From NCBI GenBank assembly GCA_037389465.1, contig JAZARR010000134.1, forward strand, positions 310,001-374,000: a stretch of DNA of 64,000 nucleotides. The letters are read 5' to 3'. Below, one piece after another: positions 24,901 through 38,800 of this stretch. This stretch comes from Baylisascaris procyonis. Taxonomy: Eukaryota > Nematoda > Chromadorea > Rhabditida > Ascarididae. The position numbers were made by a program, and so were the translations under genes. Within the stretch, counting starts at the first letter, position 1; the number at the start of each line of letters is the position of its first letter. The notes below the pieces were generated by a model. That model was not told the origin of the DNA. It saw only the letters and a list, made by a program, of their open reading frames with translations, and ran no database searches.

Positions 24901-27441
24901 TAGAAAATACAGCGAAAAAAGCATGCGGAATTCGAAAGGAAAATGAAGTAAACAAAAAATCGGCTGAGGCATTAAAAGATGAATTAAAATGCAGAAAAGT
25001 GAAAAGAAAACCTGTCCGAGAATACTGTTCACTTTGTCGAGTTGGTGAAAAACAATCAGCCATTTTACAAGACGATCCACTTGGCTCTCCTAAAGAATGA
25101 ACTTTACAAAAAATCATCTAGAAACCTTCATCGAGCCTAAAGAAATCTCTAAGTTTATTATTCACCCAATGTATCAAGCAGTAAAAGGAATAAATGCAAG
25201 AATGGGATATGGTAAAAGACAAGCAGAAAAATCGAAAATGCAGATCGTTTTACATCGCAATTGTGAAGAGGAGATGCCAGTAGATGTTTGAGAGACCATA
25301 TGAAAATCGTTGGGTACAACGTTCAAGGAGAAATGGGCAAGGGTGGGCAGAAGGGTAGCGGAGGGAAGAAATGAATAGGAGCAATCACGAGATGGAAACA
25401 GTTCGTATCGAAGCAAGGCTGTTAAAAGTCATGAGAGAAGCGCTATTAGGGTTCCCAGAAATATGTGTCACATGCATTTGCGGAAGCTGAAAAACAATAA
25501 AAATTATAGATAATAGAGGCGCGAGGGTGCAACTCAAAAAACCCAACTATTTCCCAATATTTCCCTGCCATATGTCGGCTTTTCTGGTTTAAACAGACCA
25601 TCCTAAGTTTCAGATAACGGAGATTTAGAAAAGACCTCTTCAGAAACAACCGCGGGAGTTCCCACTAAGAACTATGAATAAAGTTGGTGGAGAACGTTCG
25701 AAAAAAGAAAGGTGTGGGCAGATTACCGGTTTATTTAGAAAGGTTCACACCACTAAAGAATGCTAAAACGTCTTCTGAGTGATATCCAGCACATGATGCA
25801 TATATTTCAATAAAAACTCCAACGCTAAAAGAATACCGTTAGACAGGTGCGAAGAGCGAAAACTGAATGCGCACTCAACGCTGCATAGAATCGTAATGTC
25901 TGAAAGCTGGGAGTGATCATCGCAGAAAAAGATAACATGAAAACTTCAAACAATAATAAAAACTATTAGGAAACGTCGAATTATAATTAGAGTAACAAAC
26001 AACAGAAAAGAAGGGTTGTATTGAGCATTTCGCAGATAATTTTCAACCGGAAGACAGAGAGTCGTTGACCTGACATGCGAATAGCATCTACTGACATAGC
26101 CTAATCTCCCCTTACAGCTAACATTATCAGCTGAACTTAATTACCCCTCCCTACTATTTCCCGATTGTTATATGGGGTAAACAAACAGCAGCGCGAATTC
26201 CACAAGAAGCTATAAAACATCGAAAAAAAGTATAAGTGAAATAAAAAGCGAGGAAAAGACGAAAAGGAAAAATAATCAAAAAGCAGTGAAAAGATATGCA
26301 GCACCCTTGAACATGAAAATAAAGGTGAGCATCTTCCAAGAAGTGAAGATAATAGTTTGGCGCTCATTCGTCTCTAAAAAAGGACAGAATAGACAAGGAC
26401 TTTGTGTATCAATGAGTATCCGCGAAGGCATGATTAATTATATCTTAATTATGAAGATGTCGTATGGGGAAGGCGCTGTATACTTCAAAGATACGAAAAT
26501 ATGCCAACAGCACAGAGGAACAATAAGTATCCTTTAAGCTACGATAACAGGAAAGAGAGTCCATCAATCATCCACCTTCGAACAATATTGTGTTCTTCAA
26601 TAATAATGATTATTTAGGAAATATTCGTATTTTTTATGAACATTACAAACATCAATATGCATACGAGCAAAATATTTCCTCACTAGCGATTTAATATGCC
26701 TTCAACCTTCCGAAAAGGAAACAGTTATTGGAGGTGAGCATTTTCCAAAGTAGAGGTATAATTGCAATGTGTGAGAGCATGTTAATTTCATCCTTCTCAC
26801 TGCTTATGAATGCACATGATGCAATAACGCGTTTAGGGCACCAAGTTGAGTCACGTGGAAGCAAGCATCATCATGCAATTATCAGATATATCTTGCACTG
26901 CTATGAACGATGACGACGAGGAAAGGAAGATTCTGAAGAAGATAAAGGCCAGAAGAGTGGTGGAAGATTGCTTTTTCAATTTTTCCTCCATACTGTTAAG
27001 AGGATGGTTAGCGATTTTAAGAAAACACGCAGCGTTGTTCACTACAGGACACGTTAAAATTTACGGATATAACTATGGGGCATATCAGAATCCAACAAGC
27101 CCATCGATGTTTTCATCTCAGTATTTATTTAGTTGCGAACGCTCCAATGAAAACCGCATAAATCGGTACAGTTGCTCGTTTCTAACCGATTTCCCTATAT
27201 TGAATTTGTTATTATAAAAAAAATCTGCAAATCTAATCCTCGAAAGGTTGCTTGTCTTGTGACATATCATCGCCAATTATTAATGCATTCAAAACAATGA
27301 CATGACGAAAACGATTGCACAATGGATTCTAATATTGTGGTCTACCAATATCGCAAATGAACTGTTAAAATTTCTTTGAAAGATTTATACAATGTTCCTA
27401 TGTGGTCATCACTTAAGAAGAATCGGGTCTATCCATAAATG

Positions 27442-27472
<31 letters not shown>

Positions 27473-30400
27473 GTATATATATAATGTACATACTGGATGA
27501 GCGTGAAATGTAATGAATGAAGTCTTCGATGAGCAACTCATTACCTTCGACAACATTACAAGTAGCGCCTGTGCTGGCTGACAATATAAAAGTTGGTGAA
27601 AAAGAAGACATGGGTCGCTAATTAAGCCTGACGAGACAAAAAGCGACGATAAAAGTACCTTAGAGCGTCGCATCCTTGAAAAGGAAACCGGATCAAAGGC
27701 ATTAGTGAAATCTCTCATTTCACGCTCATCCAATACACGCACCTCACCATAGGGCATTCTGAAAACACTTCAATTACCAAACAGTTTGTAATATTCAGCA
27801 TATTCATTTCAATGACATCAACAGGTTGCCGTACGGATCGATTAAATAAAACCTCAGAAGGGAGCTAAATAATGGCCTCATTAAACTTTCTTCCTTTAAG
27901 CATAAACAGCACTCACTTTCGTATAATCGATGAGAAGACTTCATTCATGGGAATATGCGTGCATATTTGCAGATTCAGTGAATTCGCCGCGAGTTATAAA
28001 CAATTCACGAAACACATGGGTACATGCAAATACCGCATGACCGCTAACATCCACACAAACTTGGAAGGGAAGGGCATGAAGCAAGAAATGGGTGGGGAAA
28101 AGGTAGGAAAGGATAAATGGGGCAAGTGTCGGCGATTCTTAAATACTCCCCAAAACAGTAATATGATAGGCGGCAACTCTTGTAATGAAGATGTAACGTC
28201 AACGGACAACAGCAGCAGAAATAATGGACACATTCTACTTCCCTTCCCAAGGGGAAAAACTTGTGAAGATATTTCTATTCAAGGGTATTTTCTAGTTCTT
28301 TCTTTCTGGTTAGGTTCTCAAACAATAAAATAGTAATTCAAACTTTTTCCTCTAGCTCTCTCAAATTGTTTAAATAAACAAAATTTAAGCGATACTGCAA
28401 GCTAGTTCACAAACAGCACAGCAGCGTTCATAACAAATAGCTTTCCAACCAATGATGACAAAGTCAGCGAGCAATTCGACGCATTTCCCTTCCAGCGATA
28501 TCGCATTTCAAGAAGAAACAAAAACTCAACACTAAAGTTTTTAAGCTTTTACAGTGTGTGACTTATTTCGATACATCTTTAAGCTTCATCGAACTAAGCA
28601 ACCACCACGAAAGCAGATAACTCTCTTAGATAGATAAACGACAAATACCCATTTATAGCCGATCGCCTTGTGAGAATACGACACCTCTGTCTTCCGACCG
28701 CCTGTACCGTTATTCCACCATTGTTCTCTTGTACACTTCTCACCTAAAGAACATTTCCACTCAATCAACCACGGTTAATATCAGAATCCTATAAGACTTT
28801 AACACACCTTACTGTTCAAAAAATCACGGAAAAACAAAACTTACAGAGCTTTATCTTAGATCAAAGCTGAAACCTATCTCTGAAAAATATAAAAACAACA
28901 AGCAAAAACAATTAAAAAACACTAACAAACAAGTCCTTTAGATTTTAGTGAATATTTTTGGCACATATCCGCGCACCAATCTGGTCGAACGCTGCTCCAA
29001 TAACGATAAGCTACGCGTTAGGAATTAAACTTAAGCAATAACGCAGTCGTCACTGCGATGAAAAACGACTCTCACTCAGTTTTTTGCCCACCAGCAAAAA
29101 AAGGAAAAGGAAGGAGAGGATAAATGGTTCAAGTGTCGGCGATCCTTAAACACTCCCCCAAAACAATAACATTATATCAAAGTTGTATTCGTTGCATACT
29201 ATACGTGGAACAGTAAAATCGTTAAATTTCTTAGACAAATGCTGAGGCGTTGTCCAGAAATCCATTCAAGGGACTGTTATAAGGCGCAACTGCATTTTTA
29301 TATAAAAAAGCCCCAAAACACCTTAGAACATCCCGGCATTGGTCTAAAACTCATTTATTTCTTCGTTAAAACCTCTTTCATTCTGCATTATTTGCCCCAT
29401 AAATATGCTGCTTAAAGGCAAGTATGGCTGTGCATAAAGTTACCATCTTAACTTTCTAATCACACTATTTTTCGAGTTCACAAATTTTAAATTACATAAA
29501 CAACGGAGATATACAAATAAACAGTATAGTAAACGTCGTGCAAAAAACAACAACCATGAATAACCAACTTAACAACTTTAACGCTTTAACCCATTAGAAC
29601 ATGTTACTAATTTAGTGCTGCCATTACTGAATACTTTCACTTACAAACGCCTCTAAATGCTTCCTCAGACGTATGTCAATAGGAGAAAACTTATGAACGA
29701 TATGAATTCCTGTTGTTATAAAACGAGAGAGCACACTCTAGCAGCTACGTGAGCCATGTATATTGAATTTCGTACACGGTACTTTTCAAGACTGCACATA
29801 TTCATAACTATGTGAACAGTAGAAAATCCAACCCGTTTCTAACTCGCTGAGAGCATGAAATGAACATCACAACTGTTACTTAATTGCTTTGGCAACGAAG
29901 ATCCGATTGCCAATCTCAGTTAGCAGTCCGACCAAACTCTATCCATTCGCCCACAATTGCCATCATTTTCATGTCCCCAAACTCCGAAAGCGCCCAATGT
30001 TTCCTATGCGGAACACTCGAAAATAATTTCATTATTTTTTGGCAATAGACGACAGCGTTGAGCAAACAGTGGTTGCAAACTGTGGTTAACGATTATCTAA
30101 CAAATGGAACAGCTAATGCCACGACTACACAAATAACGTTTTCTGTTGAATATAGTCAACTCCGACTCGCGCTCGATCTAAACCAACAAACTGAAACAAG
30201 TATACTATAAAAATAAGAGCATAAGATTACCTGTATAAGTGTGGCGATATTAGAGTTTCTGTCTGATAGTGATGGTTTGAATGCAATGAAATCGTTTTGT
30301 CTAGCTGCCTCTCCGAGTTGTGAAACAAGGACTGGCACATCGGTGTGGAATGGCAGCAACTGCGATGGCAATAGTACTACCGGCATCTCTAAGATTGAAA

Positions 30401-32016
30401 CAGTTATAACGGTGTTCGCTTCCTCCAATTTATGTCCTGGAGATGTCTCCTCGGCCGCTGAAACAACAACATAGGGAATGAGTAGAAATGCTAAAGAAGC
30501 AGACAAAATACGCATTTTTGCCGTTTTAGCACATGATCAGATAATTGCTTAAGTTAACAACAAATAACAGGTGTACAAAAGAATACTTTCATGTGACAAC
30601 TAACGTGATAACTTCCACAAATTTTATTTATTTGTGACTCAATCGATGTAAATGAGACGCCCATCGATAAGATTAAAATCGATCGATGTGAATGAAAAAC
30701 CGATCGGTGTAAAACTGATATAAATCTTTTATTATTTTCATAACTTTCAGCCATTACTTCGCCTCACTGTTCTCTTTCTGGATATGCTGGCCGCGCAGTG
30801 AAGACTTAAATTGAAAGGAAGAGTACCATGTACGAAAAAAAAGGTTCATAATGAAAGACTGGCGTATATTTCGCCTTGCTTGCATTCCTCATAGTTTTTG
30901 ATGAATGCGAGCACATTAGCATGAACCAAAACAGCGCATTATAAATGCTAGTACCCCTAGCAGCGATTCTATCATTGAGCATTCCATTAATTAAAACTCT
31001 TTCAAGGATGGATTAAATCCATTAAAACCAAAACGAGGGATACATACTTTTCATAAAATAATCCAAACAAATCAGATGGATTCGGAAAATTCTTCAATTC
31101 GTCTCATTCACAAGATGCTCGGTTCGAAGATTTACTAAAAGAAATATTAACAAAACAACCAGAGCTGAAATAAAATTCAAGGTGTAAATGCATCTTCAAA
31201 TGCTACAAAGTGCAATCAAGATAAACCAAGAACGATTCGTTCTCAAAACCGTAAATGCTATGAATCGAGGTAAGCACAGTGCTCATTTAAATACAGCAAG
31301 CCATACATGGCAGTATGATTCATGCTTGAGCGATAGAATTGAGAGTGCAAAGACACGGTATGAACACGGATATTAATTTGACTGTCAATAAGCAAATGAG
31401 TTTATCGAACAAGTTACTCTGCTCTCATATATATGAAAAGATAATTGCTGAAGAGGAAATCAGTTTGTTCATAGGGACGAGGTGAAGTGCAATCAAGGAC
31501 ACATCCTCAATGATGGCTGTATTTGAATGTTTCCCTCTACTCCAAGACGGCGCTTGAAACAACAATCCCCATCGTTCCCTACTCAAAAAATTTCATGCAA
31601 GCTAATGAATCGGAAATGTGTCACCCTACGAGTTGATGATTTTCAATTCTACGAAAGTCTTCGAACAAATAATGCTTGAATAGTTCAAAGGATGGCCCAA
31701 GCCACGGTCAGTGGATCATACCAACAGCGACGCCGGTTTACTAAGAGAGGTTTAAGTGGAAGCAGAAACGACAGCATCACCGACTCCGCTACGACTCATT
31801 ACTGCAAGCATCGAATTCATTTTATACCTGATTTATAGCGCAACATTACGTTCACATTCATCCAGGAAGACAATTACCTGCCAGCTGAAGATATTGATGT
31901 GCTGGAGGAAGTCGAACATCGAACGGCTGTCTCGGAGCATTCTCCTGCTCTTCGTCATCTGATCCCGAACCTCCCGATCGGCTCCCTTCGTTCATCTCTT
32001 CATCACTGTCACTCAT
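21999..32016 (-). CDS. crbn: Cereblon (CRBN), substrate receptor of a CRL4 ubiquitin ligase; partial model
   Basis: Five minus-strand exons in the right order: 31878-32016 (ATG; acidic start MSDSDEEMNEGSRSG, then FDVRLPPAHQYL), 30231-30457 (LON start: MPVVLLPSQLLPFHTDVPV), 27659-27758 (LON end: GEVRVLDERE), 22938-23040 (CULT: CRGCG, ALYVNP) and 21999-22089 (GYVHDM, EYSWFPG). Adjacent exons 1-2 and 4-5 join in phase (G|CG, G|GA). Cereblon is the DDB1-binding receptor that recognises C-terminal cyclic imide degrons through a zinc-bound CULT domain with a three-tryptophan cage. The first zinc pair (CRGC) and the first cage Trp (SWFPG) are seen. Not found: the middle of LON, the helical DDB1-binding bundle, and the last CULT exon with the second CxxC and the other cage residues. 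Exons 2 and 3 are not adjacent in phase, so one or more exons lie between them. Either these are in the large introns or the 3' end is damaged. Confidence 0.82.
23041..27658 (-). other. Cereblon intron region, helical-bundle exons expected but not found
   Basis: The DDB1-binding helical bundle of about 100 residues must be encoded here. A weak minus-strand candidate near 24.65 kb (VDNVIFRVDIL) contains an in-frame stop soon after, so I do not call it. Confidence 0.4.
27434..27484. repeat. Imperfect (AT)n tract
   Basis: TA-rich simple repeat in a cereblon intron, just beyond the LON-end exon. Confidence 0.8.
28107..28162 (+). repeat. Dispersed repeat, copy 1
   Basis: About 56 bp with core CAAGTGTCGGCGAT, repeated in direct orientation at 29115-29169 with a few changes. 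Both are in a cereblon intron. Confidence 0.7.
29115..29169 (+). repeat. Dispersed repeat, copy 2
   Basis: Direct partner of 28107-28162, about 1 kb away. Confidence 0.7.
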
Positions 32017-32035
32017 CCCACCTGCCAAGAAAAAT
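32017..32035 (-). promoter_or_regulatory. Probable spliced-leader (or 5'UTR) acceptor of cereblon
   Basis: The minus strand reads TTTTTCTTGGCAG followed by five bases and the ATG. A pyrimidine-rich acceptor this close to a start codon is typical of nematode trans-splicing. Confidence 0.5.
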
Positions 32036-32773
32036 CATTGCATGGTTTTATATGCACTCGAGGGAACAGATGGAAGACACATGAGATTTTAATCATAGAA
32101 GAGTTCAGCTATAAGACAATCAGATTTTTAAAAAAAATTTCTCGTCTCCAAGTGTAACGGAAATGCTACTTCGATCTAACAGCAAATAACTCTGATCTTA
32201 CTTTCCCAGCATGTTTATCTTTAACTGGTGAAATGCGACGTTTTCAAAACAACTTCTAGCGTGGTGACTACTTACTAAATGAAACGAAAATTTTGCAGTA
32301 TTAAATAGGTAGGTAAACAGGTAACATGCGGGATCGATTTGAATGAGAAATATGAAATGTGGAAAGCAATGCTCGCCTACTCAGCAATAACAAATAGGTA
32401 GAAGGTGCTTTGTGCCAACCGCAGTAATTTGTGAAGTAAGTCAAGCACATGTTTTCAATGATGACATATGGAGCACTTGATAAGTTCTAATTTTTTCCTA
32501 CCAAGGTTTAAAAACGAGGGTTCGTGCTCTCCCTCCCCCCCCCCCCTTCATTCCTCCCGCCTCCTCTCCGTCATACGAAAATAAAGTGCTGGAAACGCTG
32601 ACTCTATGATCGATGTAAGTCTATGAGAAACCTGAGATTTAATGCGAACACACCTTATAACACGTAGTCAGTCGTACGAAAATGCCACTGAAAAGACACT
32701 GTCACGTTGGGAAGGAAAGGGCGGGAAACATCCATGAAATGCCAGCTTCCTTTCTTATCAGACTGAATGGAGA

Positions 32774-32829
32774 TATGAGTCAGAGCTGGTCCCGATAGCA
32801 GCCCCAGCCGGGACCAGTTCTGACTCATA
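32774..32829. repeat. Near-perfect hairpin, 21-bp stem
   Basis: Left arm ATGAGTCAGAGCTGGTCCCG (32775-32794) pairs with 32809-32828 with a single mismatch (G·U in RNA) around a 14-base loop; one further T-A pair extends the stem. The family is unknown. Confidence 0.8.
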
Positions 32830-35800
32830 CCATATTTACGCAGAAAACTCGGTCTTGTCCAAGATCCTCATCCAGATTTAACCCATGATCTTACGGGTCA
32901 ACGTACGTCTCGGTTCTGTTCCTGGCCGCGACCGAAGCCGGATTTGACCCAGATCCATTAACGGAGAATGCTTTCGAGTGAGGCATAAACCACAAAATAA
33001 AACCCAGTCTTCGATTGGACAGACATCGGTAGACTCGTGCCATTAGAATATGTAAAACGTTGCAAAACAACATCACAAGAAAGAACAGACAAGTCCGAGA
33101 ACGTATGGAGGATAATCCTATAACACAGAATGATTCCTGCATCCCCAGCTCATTAAATAAGCAGGAATATTCAAAAAAGTGGAAAAACATGCAAGGATGT
33201 TTACAGCCTAGTCCTTGCATTTTATGTGGCATGCGACATTTTTTATCCTGGTCGAGCATGTTTTACGGGTTCTCAAAATATACGAGTATCTGTCCGGCCC
33301 TTTCCATCACCCAGTTTCACATATTATAGGCAAAATAGCACCAACCTCTTTTAATTGATCAGGTCGCCAACTCAAGTCCTTCACAAGAGACCTGTTCCCC
33401 TCGTGACCCGCAGGCGTAAAACGGTAACCCGACTGTTTTACGGTGTGTGCAAATTTTCTGGCACCTTTAAATGTGTATAACTTCTTTCAAAGTTTATGAA
33501 CCAATATGAAACAGAGTATGGAATGTCATCCGCTGATTTAAATTAAACCCACCAAATTTCGCAACCTTAGATTCAGCTGAATTCGAATTTGTTTGTATGT
33601 CACACATACAGACAAATAGTCATACTACAAAAATGCATATACAATGCCCACATTCTACTTCTTGCAGATGCGCTTGGGATTGCCGAGTTCATTTCGTTGC
33701 AGAGATGATGACTTGCATGAATTCTGAACCAAAAAAAAACTCATTTCTGGATCGCATCAGAGATGTATGAATGGCGAAATTTTTGCACTTTTGCACATAC
33801 GTTTAAAAACCCCGCGGAAAGGAAAAATGAGAAATCATAGAGACTACAGGCAGGTGGAAATGCAAGAAATATGCATCACAAAAGCAGTTAAAAGCAGTAA
33901 TAACGGCTGTACTGCTATCAATCCCATTTCAAACTTAATAAATCGACAGCCGTAACAGCACAGAGTGGTGAAGCATCCCAGATGGTGAGTGATAACACGG
34001 GCAGCAGTTGAATTAAGCACAATTAAGCACATGCTATACTCGTTTCAATGTGATGCGGGTGTCGCAAAATGCAAATTTTGCATATAAAAAAGTTCTCTTG
34101 AACGATTTCTCAACGATCCTGAAAAAATAAGTAAATCGAAGTTAGCTCTGTGATATCAGTGAAATTTAGTGTTAAAATTAAGGGAGTCGCTCACGATTAC
34201 GCTGAAACAGCCCACCAAATATCTCTTCTTAAAGCCGCATTAATAAGTGCTGCGCCGCGTTTTCCCGCACATCGAGACGATGCAACTGCAAATAGCAAGT
34301 GCTATGAAGGCTCGCTTTGAATGACAAGCTTATTTCACCGAATACCTCATCATTGATGCAATATATGCAAGCTTCTCAAGCTTCGTAATTTACCTTATAA
34401 ATGCGCTTCTTATAACTTGAGCATAACAAACAGAGAGGTCAGTCAGGCTCTGCAAAATGCGCAAAAGGTTTGCATCTACGACGTCGAAAAGTTGGACAAA
34501 ATCAAGGAAGATCAGGCTATAAAAAGACTCCCTGTAGGCATGCTAGATTTGTGGAGTTCTAACGAGTTTTCACAGAAGGTCACGACCTACTTGCTGCTTT
34601 CCCTCCTAGGTCTAGTAAAATGTAGCCACAGTGGATGTTCGCATGCCTGCCTTGAACGCAGTTAAAAAACTCAGCAACGAAATTTTGTTTACAGACATGA
34701 GCAGAGTACTCTAAAATAGGACAACATCAAGCAACGAAATCCTTGCGATAATTTTTCATGTAGCTGTAATTTAAGTTGCAGAACAAACCTCGAACTCAGG
34801 TAGTCCTATCTGATACTCCAACAGAGTGATTATGCCAGTTGAAATGCCAATTTACAATTTACGTCGAAATTCAGATCCTTCACTGCGCCATTTATGGGAT
34901 AGGAAATTAGAATATATAGGACAAGGAAACGCAGATGTAATCGGCAGGAAAATTTACATGCAAATGAAGCATTTTTCGATGGGTATTAATGAGGCCAAAT
35001 CTGTGACAATGTCTTTGATGAAACAAACTCCAATGTGGCACACTGTAAGCAAATTGGGGCTCAGCAACAAGTCTCTACATCCATAAGGTTTGGTTATTCT
35101 ACCGAATTCGCAGGGACGTCATTTATACAGAGAAGGCGCAAGCGACCGGAAAATACAGTTATATGGCACCTCACTTATTATAGTATGAAGTCAGCAGAAC
35201 GCATTCCCAGGTTTCACCCTCGAACTTGGCACACAAAATTTTTTTGGACTGCGCTAATACAGCGTCATCAATCCTATGAGCGTTCACTTTCAGTAATATG
35301 TCTGTATGAATTGTGAAGATAGAAGGCTTGATTAAATCAACGTTTTGAAATATCATTGGGAAATATACACAAGTGACAGTGATATATCTCGTGTTGCATC
35401 AGTGTTGAGCGTTTTTCTTAGAAAATGTTGCTGATTATAAATGATGACAGTAGAGAGGTTAAAAGATGACTCGGAAGTGACTTTCCAACAGTGATTTCGA
35501 GCACTTTGCAAAATCATGACTCAACACCTTAATGAAACGATAATTCGGTATACTATTTAAAGGAGATTTTTCCGATAGCGAAACTACAGTTGCCGTCTCG
35601 TGGCGTTTTGAATAACGCCAAATATGAAATGTATCTAAACAAAAAGCAGCGAGATCAGAATAAACCAGCTGATGCCTCATTGATGAAACGTGAATGATAC
35701 CTTCACGTGCTAATCACCTTTACGGTACATTTCCGATGGATGGTCAGATTCATAGCATTTGGATATTTCACATGAAAAGTTAAGTGGCTTTGCTTTCTAA

Positions 35801-38800
35801 AATTTGCTTATGGAGAGGCCTTACTGAGAGAGACTGACGGTATTTGTGATTTGAACGCTAAAATGTGTATTGATCTTCAATGGAAAGCGCACTACTCTCA
35901 AACTGATGCTAACGAGTTGAAACCTCAGACTGTATTTCAAGAGTTTAACAGTACAAATGTTTACAGTCTTATCACCCACAAATCTTTATTCTGCATCGCC
36001 ATCGATTGACATTAACTGTGTTATAAATGTTCAGAAAGCATTTACTTGTCTCGCTTCTCATAAAGTTTTCTTTGAATCGGTGGCTACAGCCACCTGATTA
36101 GGTGATCGTTTGAAGACGTTCAACATTAAGCCATTTGAATGTCGCCGTTTGAAACAAAATTTCACATTTGTGCTTCAAGATTATAAACGAATTTTCAGAC
36201 GTCTCTTTCGATGAGCTCTTTGCCTTCGGTTCAGTTGGAAACTGCTCTGCGCACACATATTAACAGCGTTGGGAGACATGTACCTCTGATATCGTTTTAC
36301 ACAGTCTTACACACCAAATTACCAACTGCAACAAGCTTTTATCAAAAATTGTTCATGCGCAAAATATTTCGGCGTTCAAGAAGTCGCCTCGATAGCTTCG
36401 AACTCGAACCGATTTCATTTATCAACGCACGATTCAAATCTCTCTAAATTTTCTTTAAATGTTTTTTCATCCATTTATTTTTATTATTTCTGTTCTCTTA
36501 TTTTCATCATTGTATACACGTCTATGCCTGCTACCTTTTTTCTTGTGCATGTTTCATGCTTGCGTTAACTTGAAGTAAATCTTTGATTATCACATTTATT
36601 GTACTTCTTGATGCAATTTGTGTTGATAAAGATTACGTTACCAATAAATTTGGAAATGCCCCCCCCCTGATTACATCCAAATCCAATCTGGCGGTATGTT
36701 TGTGATATCGTATTTGTGAATTAAATGGTGGGGGACAGCGTTGTCCAACCCGAAAATCAGCCATGAAAAACGAAACAAACTGCACCGACTGTGCTTAATG
36801 CTCAGAAAGGGACTAAATGTCGTCAATAATGATAATTCTAATACAATAACGCGAAACAATTCCGTTATTGAAGTATTTAAAAGTGCATTATAGTTATTAG
36901 AAGTTTCCCTCCTTTGACGAATCTTTCGCCACTTTTTATGCTTTTCGGTTATCCCTAAAGGAGCTTTGGAAAAGTGCCATTTTGTTTGGCTTCGTCTGTC
37001 TCTCCAGAAATAATATCGTTTTGAAGCTATATATTGGATGGCAGGAGAACATTTGTCTTGGATACATTTTTTTCCTTCGTGAGGGCAGTAACAAAATTCC
37101 TTTATAAAGGATAATATTTCTCCATAGTGAGGAAAACACATCACCAGATCCAAAAACGTAGCGTAGATATCCTCTGAATTATTGCACAAGCTAAGCTAGA
37201 GTTGCAAATGGTTTTCAGCAAATTTGCCGCTGATCTCCGCTCAATCGGAATGACCACTTCGAGAGGGGGGTTGCAATGAGTGATTCAAAATGCACAACAA
37301 TACGAATGTGATCGTTTCATTAAAAATTTTGAAATAAGGCGACAATTGTTTGTAAGAGCAAATCTGGCAAGCCATTTCCCCAAGCAGGATCATTGACCGA
37401 GGTAATCGGATATTGGGTCGAAATTTCGCAGGCGTTTTCGCGCCCACCGCTCAAAATTAGATAATCCTTTGGTAACTATTTTACGCGATTTCTCAGTGAT
37501 TGCCATGAAAATCTTGCAATTTCTTCACGTAATTTTTGCATAATCTAATATTTCTTCTCATAATTCTGACGTATTCACCATAAGAATACAGTCGGACACT
37601 TTTACAGCATTTATTTACACTGAGTTTGGCCGGTTAGTGATAAAGACAAGAGGCAGACAACCTTGGAGAGGTCCTAAAATAAGAAGGGTGAAGAAGAAGA
37701 GGAAAATGTTGATCAAGTGGTCGAAAATGACTGAAATAGAAGTAGAAATAATGCGATTATTACGGTATTTCGTTGCTTTGTTATCCTATAGCAATCCTAG
37801 TCTGATCTATGTTTCTTCACGATTTCCAGGTGTTGTTTTACTCTATTGCGCCGTTTACTTACATCTGTTTAAATGTGCTGTATAGGTACGATATCCCTTT
37901 CCATGTTTTGTTTGGTACAACAGTTTAACCTAGCTGTCTGATAATATCACCTGCGACACATCTTTTTTCACAGTGCTTCGATCTCATCACTTTCATACTG
38001 ATTTATTTTTATTCGTTTTTCAGCTAATTTTTCTTAACGCAGTGTCTTGTTATAATAATAATACTGTGACAAGTTTGTTACTACGTTGTAATATTGTTAA
38101 CGTTACGTGAAATATTTCAACATGTTTAACACATGCTGTTAACATCAGATGAAGGTTTTAACACATTGCTTCGTTATATCGTTGACGTTACATAAAGATT
38201 GTAAACACATTGCGTGAAAGCATTTAAAAGTTAGAAGTTATCATTGCGACAGCGGGTTGTCTTATCAACGTGTTGTTTTTGCATAGTCATATGTGTTCGT
38301 TCCGCCGTATTAATTTCTTTTTTTTTTTTCATAATTTCAGTCCCTTTCTTCATTATATGAGTATAATTTTCCTTTTTAAATTCATTCATTATTTCGTTAC
38401 TTTGCATGCATCGATAGCCTTTGCACCGCTAACCAATGTTTTTGAATAAAACATAAGTTTAGGCCCTCATTGCGATAGAAATTTCTTTGGTGTAAAGAAT
38501 AGAGTAATGCACATTTAAGGCGAACAAATAATGGAGAGGAAAAGCAATACAAGCAGACTATCGAGATTAATCGTTCGAATCATCTGCCGAGGACAACAAC
38601 AGAAATTCTTATATTGTAACGACGAAGAAGGAACGTCCTTCATCTTGGTTTTCGTCGCAGAATGAACGTTGATCGAAAATTTTGGAATCATTTCCCAAAC
38701 TGTGTTTGCATCCGTGCAGCAAAAAGAAAGAAAAGTTTTCTCCAAATATCTGCTGTAATCACAGAAACTTTCTTTCATTAAGGTACATAGGGCAATTTAA

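Noticed and set aside
27872..28333. 153-residue plus-strand frame
   Set aside because: It spans a dispersed repeat unit in a cereblon intron and shows no domain.
30156..30515. 119-residue minus-strand frame beginning with a signal-peptide-like hydrophobic start
   Set aside because: The hydrophobic part is intron. A good acceptor (TTGTTTCAG) at 30458-30460 starts the true cereblon exon, which joins in phase to the upstream acidic exon.
36671..37189. 172-residue open frame on the minus strand
   Set aside because: Composition and lack of motifs or splice context do not separate it from chance.
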